The notes under the pieces were generated by a model that worked only from the letters and a program-made list of their open reading frames with translations, ran no database searches and was not told the DNA's origin. Below are positions 27,801-39,900 of a stretch of 64,000 nt of DNA, one piece after another. A program made the position numbers and the translations under genes. The DNA is from Meghimatium bilineatum (taxonomy: Eukaryota > Mollusca > Gastropoda > Stylommatophora > Philomycidae): NCBI GenBank assembly GCA_034231615.1, contig CM067298.1, positions 3,787,834 to 3,851,833 of the forward strand, written 5' to 3'. Positions within the stretch are counted from its first letter, which is position 1. The number at the start of each line of letters is the position of its first letter.

Positions 27801-30800
27801 GAATTTTTTGGAGATTCTTGTGCTTTTATTGCTCCAGGATCTCATGGATGAACTAAAGCAGATCACACAGTTCATTCATGTCATAGGGGCTGTTATCTGA
27901 TGACTGACAATAGAATGATGAATAAGCAACTGTCTATTTGTCTCCATATCTAGTCAACAGATCATTCTCAAACTCATTAGTGACACAGAAGTCTTGTAGC
28001 TAGTCAAGATACCACCTTTCTACTCAATCCTCAGACATAGATATTTAAGATGGCTTGACCATGTGAACAAATGTCACATTCCCAAAGAAAGTCTCTTTGA
28101 TCAGCTCTCTATCTAATACTTAGATATGACGTCTGTAAAACAGTCGTGAACGATTTCTTGACCAATCCAAATTCTTTGGAAGAATTGGTAGTTGACCAGC
28201 ATGCAGCATGGATTACTCCCCTATGCAGATGCATCCAATCATCTGAAGGGGCCTTAAAGGTAGAAGACAAAACAAGCGACGCAGACAAAAAAAAAGCACA
28301 TGCATCCATACACAGAGATGTATTCATATTTTGTTCTTGCCCATGCAGATCAAAATTCTGTCACATCAAAGAAGCTAAAATTTGAAGATTTTGATAGTCA
28401 TTTTGTAATTTTTACACCGACCTGCTTAAAATCATCTGTACAAAATTCCTGACCATCTGTAAAGATGCAAAAAGTCATCATCATCCTCATGGCAAAAAGT
28501 CATCCTCATGGCATAATCAACCAGTAATCGATTTTTTGACAAGTTTTTGTTTTCAAACTCTTGTTGAATCTCTCTTGTAGCAGGACACATTGTTCTACTA
28601 GATCTCTCTTGTAGCAGGACAAATGTTCTACTAGATCTCTCTTGTAGCAGGACACATTGTTCTACTAGATCTCTCCTGTAGCAGGACACATTGTTCTACT
28701 AGATCTCTCTTGTAGCAGGACACATTGTTCTACTAGATCTCTCCTGTAGCAGGACACATTGTTCTACTAGATCTCTCCTGTAGCAGGACACATTGTTCTA
28801 CTAGATCTCTCCTGTAGCAGGACACATTGTTCTACTAGATCTCTCTTGTAGCAGGACACATTGTTCTACTAGATCTCTCCTGTAGCAGGACACATTGTTC
28901 TGCTAGATCTCTCCTGTAGCAGGACACATTGTTCTGCTAGATCTCTCCTGTAGCAGGACACATTGTTCTGCTAGATGTTCCAGCAGGAGAAGGTCAAGAG
29001 AATGGAGATGCTTGTGTCATGTTCTTATTTATGCAAGCTGCCGACACATTTAATAGTGGTACGTATTTGCTGAGTTTTCAATCAATTGCACTGAATTTTG
29101 GATATCCATAGCCAAATCACTTTAAATCCCAATCTGTGTATCACAACATGGGGGGCTATGCCAAGGTGGCACATGGTGTGGGGTTAATAGCAGCTGCACA
29201 TACGATGTGATGATTCCTTGAAAGAGCCCAGAAATTTAGAGCTAATTGCTTGTAATTCCTGAGGATTGAAACAACAGGAATACATCTTACAGTAGAATAC
29301 ATCATACAGTAGAATACATCGTACAGGGAAATACATCATACAGTAGAATACATCATACAGTAGAATACATCATACAGTAGAATACATCATACAGGGAAAT
29401 ACATCATACAGTAGAATACATCATACAGTAGAATATATCATACAGTAGAATACATCATACAGTAGAATACATCATACAGTAGAATACATCATACAGTAGA
29501 ATACATCATACAGTAGAATACATCATACAATAGAATACATCATACAGTAGAATACATCATACAGTAGAATACATCATACAGGGAAATACATCATACAGTA
29601 GAATACATCATACAGTAGAATACATCATACAGTAGAATACATCATACAGTAGAATACAACATACAGTAGAATACATCATACAGTAGAATACAACATACAG
29701 TAGGTTATTTTATACAAATTATGTAGAGTAATTATTGGTTTCTACTGCCCAACATTCAGACTGGAGATTAGCTTCATGAAAGTCAGCTGGTATTGCTGAA
29801 CTCGTCAGTTCCCAGAGTAAGTTTAGTCTCCAGTCACCCCATATGTTTTGTCTCCAGTCACCCCATATGTTTAGTCTCCAGTCACCCATATGTTGTGTCT
29901 CCAGTCACCCCATATGTTTAGTCTCCAGTCACCCATATGTTTGAGTTTAGTCTCCAGTCACCCAAAACTCAGAATTGTTGCAGGATTGATTGAAGTTCAC
30001 AAGCTAACTGGTGATTCATTGAAGTTCACAAGCTAACTAGTGATTCATTGAAGTTCACAAGCTAACTGGTGATTCATCTGAAAGGATTGAAGAAACTTTT
30101 GTGGACAACCAGTTTGCATAGATCTAGAATTTGTCCATGTTGTGTTTAGCTATTAAAAATGGAAAAACTTTGAAGACATCATCTTGAAACAAACCATTGA
30201 TGTTGTTTATTTAAAAGGAATTAAACTCACAAGTGGAGAGCTCTTACAAAACTCAGGTAGAAGATGTTAAAGGAGAACTGGAAAATCTGTTATATGTCAC
30301 AAAAAGTGAGCTTGAAGAAATGAGAATTTCTCACAATCAAGTTCAGGTCAAGCTGTTTGAGACAGAGCAACTTCTAGCCGCTGCCCAGGGGGAAATAGAC
30401 AGCAGGAAGAAAGAACATGAATGTCAGCTTGAGGTTAGTAGTATTTTTACAATATTCTTTAATTGCTTTTGTTCTCTAATACGAACCATTACTTTCAATA
30501 ATGGAACAATGAAAACCTTCATGGAATATGCATGTATACAGACATGATCCTTTTAAACAGAAAACAACTGCAGGGAACTATCGAATGTGGAAGAAGGAGA
30601 GGAGGACTAATAAAAATATGGATAGACAAAATCAATGACTGGACACAATATAATTTTTCCTCACGCATCCGTTGACAATATGCATTGCTGGAGGACTCCG
30701 TGTCCTGAAGCATCCAATGTGGTACCCCTATGATCTTGATGGGTTGTGGGTTTATAGATAAATATAGAATTTCATAAACCAGCTTAGTTTCATGTTTAAC

Positions 30801-33800
30801 TTATGTTGTACTAGAAATTTAGTCAGATTTTTTTTAGGATAGTGTTATTTCTACAATATTCTGTAATTTCTGAAATGTTTGAGACTGACATTATATACTG
30901 ATAACCTGTCAATTGTAGTTTATAGATCAACAAACTGTCAAATGTAGATGAGAGATAGGTTGTGAACCTGTCAAATGTAAATAAGATATGGGTGAACAAC
31001 ATGTCAATTGTAGATGAGAAATCAATAAGCTGTAAAATGTAGATGAGAGATCAATAAGCTGTCAATTGTAGATGAGAGATCAATAAGCTGTAAAATGTAG
31101 ATGAGAGATCAATAAGCTGTCAATTGTAGATGGGAGATCAATAAGCTGTAAAATGTAGATGCGAGATCAATAAGCTGTAAAATGTAGATGAGAGATCAAT
31201 AAGCTGTCAATTGTAGATGAGAGATCAATAAGCTGTTAATTGTAGATGAGAAATAGGTCAACAACCTGTCAACTGTAGATCAGAGATAGGTACTTACGTA
31301 GAAAAAAACAGGTTTTAGAAGTTTCACTGGAACACAACAGATGGACTATCACTAAAGGATTATGAGGTGTAAACACGAACAAATACAAATGACAATACAA
31401 AAGATATTTTCAATGTTTAGAACCGTTAGGTCTTTCTCAAGATTATATAAAAGAAAAAGTTAAAAACAATTAAAACAGTAAATACAATGTTACCACCCCT
31501 GAGGCACTAGATACACTATAGACATTGAACAGACTAGACATTGAACAATAAGAAGTTCACAGTGACAATGATGTATGTAGTTGCAACATGTAGTCATGGA
31601 AGCTATTTTTGGATGGGATATAACAGATAATAAAAAAATAAAAAATTGGTATCGTATCCTATTCAGGATGTAGCCATCAACCCAGCATTTTTTGGCTGTA
31701 GTGATTTTATAGGCAATATAAATACATTCAGTAGTTTGCCATTGCTTTCTGAATGGTCCACATGCTCAAATGCCTGTGGCGGTGATTACAAATTAAGGGA
31801 TTATCATAACGGTTCAGCTGATAACAGATATGACAAATTATTACCCAATACAACATGGATTGCAATACAATAAGGACCGCACCAACACAAATTTAAACAA
31901 ATGAATGTTCAGAGTGAAGTGCAAAAGCCTTGAGGGTACCAAACTAAAAAATTAATATATTTTCAAGAGCTTACTTAGATCTGTCATCCGTGGTGCAGGA
32001 TCTGAAGGCAGTGACATGGATAGTGAGGGCACCATGATGACATCACCATTGAAATGAATGGCAACAGGGGTAGTTCTCTGTGTTTTATGGTATGAATAAT
32101 GTCCAGAAAGTTGACAGAAGTAGTAGAGATGTTAGATGTGAATTGAATAGCAGGGTTACAATGGTTGATCAAGTTGATGAAGCGAGACAATTCTGTCTCC
32201 GGCATGTCAGTAATATCTATACCATCATCAGTGTATTTATGAAATAGAAATGGAAAAGGACCTTCATAAGTCCTTCATCAGAGATAGGTCAGAAACCTGT
32301 CAATTTCAGATGATAGACCAACAAACAGATGTAGATCACAGATAGGTCAGCAACCTGTTAGTTGTAGATCACAGATAGGTCAACAACCTGTTAGTTGTAG
32401 ATAAGAGATAGGTCAGCAATCTGTTAGTTGTAGATCACAGATAGGTCAGCAACCTGTTAGTTGTAGATAAGAGAATACCAACCTGTCAAATGTAGAAAGT
32501 CTATGCTGCTATTGAAACTAACACACATGTGAATTGTGTTTTGAATAAATTATGTGGTTCTGGTCTCAAATTGAGTAAAGTGTGTAGACAAGACACTGTA
32601 TGGTGAATATTGCCAACTAAGTGCACACAGAAAATGTTGTAATATTACAAGCAGGAATAAGGAAGTCTGTTGTGTTATGTTTGTCATACATCATCATCAT
32701 GTGACATATTCTTCCCAGAACGTGGTCTTCCTTATGGATTCTCTGAACACTCCGCGATTCTGGGAGAGTTGACCTGCCGCAGCTAGAGACATGTTTACAC
32801 AAACTGATATATCACTGCACCATCGTTGTCTTGGGTGCCCTCTTCCCTTCCCTGTTGCCATTAAGTCTGCCTTCAGATATTAAAATTTCCATGCTGTTAT
32901 GCCTCTTTATATAACCAAAAAAACTCAGCTTCTTGTTAGGATGTTGTTAAGGAGCCAGCCCTCATTTAAAAAAAAAATTCTTCAATTTTGTCTCAATTTT
33001 TTTAAAGCATAAACATATTTAATGACAAATGTGAAAGATGGCATGACATTTGCTGACTTCCAACCTCTTACCATTGATGGTTAGCAGGTCCCAGAAAAAA
33101 GATATGTTGATGACACCGTTCTCTTAATAACAAATGAAGATGGTCTAAAGCAAATATTACTATCATTAAAAAAAATACAGTGAAGTCCAAAACCTGTTCT
33201 TAAATATGAAAAAAAACTGAAATTATGACAACGGATAAAGTGAAAGTACAACCAAAGATAATAATTGGCAATTTCGAACTAGAAAATGTAACAAATTTCC
33301 AGTATTTGGGCATAAATATAAATAGCTCAGGAGATTACACAGTAGAAATCAAGAGAAAAATTGCAATGGCAACATTGAAACTTGTGCAAATGAAAAATCT
33401 TTGGTAGAATACGGTTGTGAGGCACTGACATTAAATAAAACAATAGCAAAGAGAATCGTTGCATTGAAAATGAAATGCTACAGAAGAATTTTAAGTATAT
33501 CGTGGACATCTAAACAGACATATCAAGAAGTGTGAGGATAAATAAATGTTAAAGAGGGCTGGCTACTTAACAACATCCTCACAAGAAAGTGTTTTTAGTC
33601 ATATAAAGAGACATAAATAACAGCATGGAAAGATTAATAGCTGAAGGCAAAGTTAATAACAACAGAGGAAGAGGGTGCCAGAGACAACAATAGTGCAGTG
33701 ATATATCAGATTGTTTAAACATGTTTCTATCTGCGGCAGTTCAACTCATTCAGAATCACAAAGTGTTCAGAGAATCCATAAGGAAGACCATATTCTGGAA

Positions 33801-33822
33801 AGAATATGAATATGTCACATGA

Positions 33823-33900
<78 letters not shown>

Positions 33901-36900
33901 TGGATATATAATTAAAATACAACTATCATCAGGAGTTATACGCAGCGATCAATGGCAAAGGAGAAGAGAATGAGAGGTTAAGGAAAACTATAGAAGATAT
34001 TCAGTCCTTGCTTGAAAAGAGAGAGACAGAATTGGAAGAAACTTCCATGAGACTTGCAGAATATCAACAAGAAACTTCCAGATTTAGAGAACAGGTAACA
34101 TTTACCTTATTGTCTTGTCTCTGTGTACAAGTCAGATGAGAAAATGTTCCTTCTCCCCATCAAAGTATGGCTGTTATGTGTCTTTCTCCCCATCAAAGTA
34201 TGACTGTTATACGTCTCCAGTAGTGTTGCTAACTTGCCCTGGTCAATGCACTAAATGTCAATTGCTCATCAATAATCGTCTAATACTGTCTTACATCTTC
34301 TGTGTTTGTTCTCAAACTCCTGCAGATTAGCAGGATGTGGTCCAGAAAATTGAGTGCTCCGTGTCATGGTTTACAGGTTAGGTTTGATATCTGCACCTTT
34401 CGACCTGACACACTTAACTTCATCATGGCTTCTGGATCACTTTGGGATGGGACAGCCAACTCCACTCCATAACTTTCTTAGTCACCTCTTATGACGTGCG
34501 TGAAATGTAATTATGTTAATATTCTTTGCTCCCCATTCGGGCCCAGCAACACATGGGCGACTATCTTACTATTATTCATAGTGCTGTCTCTCGCTGATGT
34601 TTTCAGCTTGGGTTTCTTATTGTAAGCTCTCATTCTGTGTTAGTTAGTTAGTTAGTCGTTGGATCATCATCATCTGTGCACTCCGGACAAGATCCCTCCT
34701 TGAGTGTAGCCGCCATTACACTTTGACTGATGGTCCCAGTACGCAGTTGATTGACCATCATTCTTTCTTGCCCATGAAACTGTGCCTTTCTAGCGACACC
34801 ACATTTCAAACTAAATTCTTTTATTCTAGTCATGGAACAAGAGTCATCGTCACTTATACATTCTGTGTTGTATTTTGATGTGGCCAAAATATTTTATTAG
34901 ATAAGAAGTCAAACAATCAATTTTGAACTAGTTGTTCAGGTAGTTTAGTCTATTATGTTGTCAGGTTGGGACATATCTGTGTATATAGTGCTCTTCCTTT
35001 TGAGACAGGGTCCATCTATTGTTGTTTAAAGTTGTTGCGGATCATGTGTTTGGCTATTATAAGGTTGGTGGTAATTCCTCGTTGAAGCATACTTGTTCCC
35101 CTTTTCACGAGTTTATCAGCACTTTCATTCCCAATGATACCTGTGTTGCCTGGTATCCACTGTAGTGTAGTATTATAGGTTGTAGAGACTGACCACACCT
35201 CAGGTTGTAGCAACTGACCACACCTCAGGTTGTAGAGACTGACCACACCTCAAGTTGTAGCAACTGACCACACCTCAGGTTGTAGAGACTGACCACACCT
35301 CAGTTTGTAGCAACTGACCACACATACTCTGAATTGGTTTACCAGTCTCATCTGGCTAGCTGTACTACACTTTTATTTAGTTCAACCATCTGGACATTAT
35401 GCTCATGCAAACTCTTCTAGATTCGAGATTCACGAATATCTGTTATATAGATTATTATATGTTCTAGATTGGAGTTTCATGAATATCTGTTACATAGGTC
35501 ACTTTTCTTATGATGGCAAGTATAAACTTAAAGGGGAAATAAACAGAGATACAAAAGGGGTCTTGTGTTGTCTTGTCCTAGCCATTAGTTCCATGAAGTG
35601 TTGTGGGGAGCTTGAGTCTTCTATCTTTAGCAAATTGTGTTGTCTTATCCTAGCCAATTTAGCAAATGGAACATTACTAGAACAATTTAGCAAATGGAAC
35701 ATTACTAGGACAATTTAGCAAATGGAACATTACTAGAACAATTTAGCAAATGGAACATTACTAGAACAATTTAGCAAATGGAACATTACTAGAACAATTT
35801 AGCAAATGGAACGTTACTAAGACAATTTAGCAAATGGAACATTACTAGAACAATTTAGCAAATGGAACATTACTAGAACAATTTAGAAAATGGAACATTA
35901 CTAGAACAATTTAGCAAATGAAACATTACTAGAACAATTTAGCAAATGGAACATTACTAGAACAATTTAGCAAATGGAACATTACTAGAACAATTTAGCA
36001 AATGGAACGTTACTAAGACAATTTAGCAAATGGAACATTACTAGAACAATTTAGCAAATGGAACATTACTAGAACAATTTAGAAAATGGAACATTACTAG
36101 AACAATTTAGCAAATGAAACATTACTAGAACAATTTAGCAAATGGAACATTACTAGAACAATTTAGCAAATGGAACATTACTAGAACAATTTAGGAAATG
36201 ATATACTTTTGAATTGTTATAACATGAGATGCTATATTTATATCAAAAATAGAATTAAGATGACAAAAACAGAAGAGAATAAACAATCATTGCAGGTTCA
36301 TGAAAGCAGTTTTTTGACGTAACTTTCCAGATGGTCCTAACACATAAATACCACTGTGTACTTATGTTTGATAATTCATATACTAAATTGAAATGTTAAT
36401 CAATGATAACATTGTTAACTTAGTTACAATTGAAATGTTAATCAATGGTAACATTGTTAACTTAGTTACAGTTCTCTTGCAGGTGGAAAAAACAGAAGGA
36501 GAGCTCAAGACTAAACTGGAGGAGTTGTTCTCAGAAAGGGAAGACCTGATTCTAAAGAATGAGATGCTAACATCAAACAGCGACAGTACGGACAACAAAA
36601 TAAAGAATTTAGAAGAATCAAATTTAGAATTGAAGAGTCAAAGTCAGATTTTGGTTGAGGAGCTTATTTCTGTAAGAGAAGAACTTGCCAGCTCACAGAA
36701 TAAGCTCAAAGTTTTACAAACTGAGAAGTGTAAAATTGAAGAGGATTATCAACAAAAGATAGCTAACTTTGAACATGAGCAAAAGACCACAAATTCTCAA
36801 ACTATGCAAGTTCTTGAAGAGCAGTTGAAATGTTTGAGTGAAGAACGTGAATGTTTGTTTGGAAATGTCGAAAACTACAAATTTAGAATAGAAGAGTTAG

Positions 36901-39900
36901 AGAAAAACTTTGTGGAGATGTCCGCAGAAAAAGAAACAGCAGAAGTTAAATCGCAGGAGTTTGAAGTTCAGTTGAATCACATACAAGAAGTAGTTAAAGA
37001 TCTTGAGTCACACCTCAGCGCTGTACAGATGGAAAAATTGAGATTAAAAGAAACAGTTACAAACCTTGAGAGGGTTATAATAGAATTGAGAGAATCCAAA
37101 CAACACTTAAGTGTTCAATATGAGGAACTCAGCCAGCAGTCTGTATCAAAACAACAGGCACATCAATTAGAGATGAGCGATTTCATGTCACAGATGGATG
37201 AGTTAAAGAAAGAATTGTTATCTAAAAGTAATGAAAATGTAACTTTGCAATCTGTAGCATATGATAGGGACAGTTTTGTTGAGTCACTAGAAACTCAGAT
37301 TGAAAGAATGACTCATGATCTACAGATGAGTACTCAGCAAAATGATATCGATAAGGCAGCTTTAGCTGAGGTTCAGGAGAATTTTGAGCATCTGAAACAC
37401 CAGGCCAATTCAAAAGTATTAGAACATAAACAAATTGTAGATTCTCTGACAGAAGAGTTACTTCAGAAACAACAAGAATATGAAGAGATCAGAAATGCTT
37501 TTACAGTTGAAAAGGATTCTTTGGTGAAGAGTTATGATGAGCAGTTGGGTAAACAGGAAGAACTCAGGAAATCTCTGGAGAAAAATTTCATACAACAGTT
37601 TGATGAAAAACAAATAGAGTTGACAGATACAATAACGAGACTGAAAGAGAATTATGAAAAACAGCTACAAGATAAAGACACAGATTTTGAAAATCGCATG
37701 AAAGAGTTAATGTCACAGAAGGATATTAGTCTTGAAGACTTGAGTCAGAATTTTGAAAGATTAAAGGAAGAACAGATAAGAAACATGGAGCAAAGACATG
37801 CTTCATCTGTAGAGGAAATGATAACAGAATGGCAAGTGAAATACCAAGCACTGAAAGATGAACATGTCCAGCAACTTGAAACTATCACATCACAGTACCA
37901 CGAAGATATCAATGACTTGCAGCAGAAACTGGACTTTTTAAGACAAGAAATCACTCTGATGAGCAATAATTTCACTTCTGTCCAATCACAACTTGAAGAA
38001 AATATCTCCCAAATGGAACAACTCTCAGATAAACACAAAATAGATATCAATAATCTAAATATGCAATTAACAGAGAAAGATGCTCAAATAAATGAACAGG
38101 TGATGAGTTTAGACTCACTTCACAGACAGCTAATGTCAGAAGTTCAGCAGAATGAAATCTTGTCTTTGGAGATTCACTCTCTAACCGAACAACTCCGTGA
38201 AAAAGATATAAGGTTTGAAACAATGGCAGACACATTATCAATAGAACAAGAAAGTTTGCAAAAACAGCTAATAATGCAGATTGAAGAGCTTCAGGTAGAA
38301 AAGAATAATATCTCAGTGCAGTTGGAAGACATTGTTGAGAAGCGGAAGGAAGCTGTACAGGAAAAGGAATATTTAGTTGAAGAAATCAACTCTGTGAAAG
38401 AGCAACTGCATGAAAAGGAAGACATGTTTGAATCATTGGTCAACACAAGCTCAACACAACAAGAACATTTGCATCAAAAACTGACAGAGCAGTTGGAAAT
38501 AGTGGAAAAACTTCAGGCACAGATAAGAAACCTAACAGAAGAATTCGAATTTGTTACAGAAAAACACAGCGCAGAGCTGCAAGAAAAGGATGCAGTTCTC
38601 AATGACATTTATCAAAAAGTGCAACTTCTTGAAGTGGAGCATACATCGATTGAAGAAATGTTTAGAGTTGATGATGAATCCAATAATAAGGATAGCCTCG
38701 ATGGTAGCTTAAGAGAGCATATAGAAAAACTCTTATCGCAAAAAGATACTGCACTCCATAATTTAAATACCAAAGTAAGAGATGTCGCAGTTCTACAAGA
38801 AGAGCTTCAAACCCTAAGAGAAAGTAAAAACCAAACGGTAGCAGATTTAATGGATGGTCATGCTAAAGAAGTGGAGTTATTAAAGTCAAGTTATGATTCT
38901 CAGATTGAACGGCTGTCTTCAAGAGTTGCAGAGCTAGAATCTGACAAACAAAAACTGAACACTCAACTAATGGAGACAAATGAAAAATTGCAGGAAACTA
39001 TAGAGAACTATGAAACTAAATTAGAAGAAGAAAGATCAAAACTTGAAAGGAAAGAGACTTCTTGGAAAGAACAGATGAATGTCTTGCAGCAACATTTACA
39101 TGAAATTCAAAGTCAAGCAGAGGTTTCTTCCAATGAGCTTCAATCCAGCCTGCAACAGAAGGTGAGAGAAGGGGAGAACAAGCTACTGACACAACTTCAG
39201 TCTCACCAAAATGAAATTGAGACATTGAAACAAGAAACCGAACAAAAGGCAAAAGATCTCAAACAAAAGTACATTGCTAAGTTAAGAGAATTTCAGAATC
39301 AGGCAAAGAGTACTGCTGAAGAGCTTGAGAGAAGTCTACAGAATGAAATAGCTGCAAAGGATGAGATACATGCTATGCTGACTAGCACAAATAATCAGAT
39401 TCAGAAATGGGAAGAAAACTTTGAAACATCAAAATGTAGAATTGTTGAACTAGAGGACAAAGTTGATGAATTAACAGCTTTATTAGAAGCTAAGGACAAG
39501 GAGTTAGCAAAATTAAGAGAAGACATCATTCAAAATGGAAGAACTATAGAAGTTCTGCAAGACACTCAAGTTAACTATGAACAGATAAGTAACAAGTTGG
39601 CAGAGACTGAAGTTAACTATGAACAGATAAGTAACAAGTTGGCAGAGACTGAAGTTAACTATGAACAGATAAGTAACAAGTTGGCAGAGACTGAAGTTAA
39701 CTATGAACAGATAAGTAACAAGTTGGCAGAGACTGAAGTTAACTATGAACAGATAAGTAACAAGTTGGCAGAGACGGAAGTTAACTATGAACAGATAAGT
39801 AACAAGTTGGCAGAGACTGAAGTTAACTATGAACAGATAAGTAACAAGTTGGCAGAGACTGAAGTTAAGTTGGCAGAGAAGGATTTTGATCTCAATAATT

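Noticed and set aside
27837-27900. Possible extra GOLGA4 exon starting DLMDELKQITQ after tttattgctccag
   Set aside because: Open only to TGA at 27898, no usable GT donor, and exons 9 and 10 already join in phase. At most an exon relic.
36393-36482. ATG at 36393 as a separate gene start for a 1604-residue protein
   Set aside because: The first 30 codons are intron repeat sequence; a good acceptor at 36482 and phase match to exon 11 show that coding begins at 36483.
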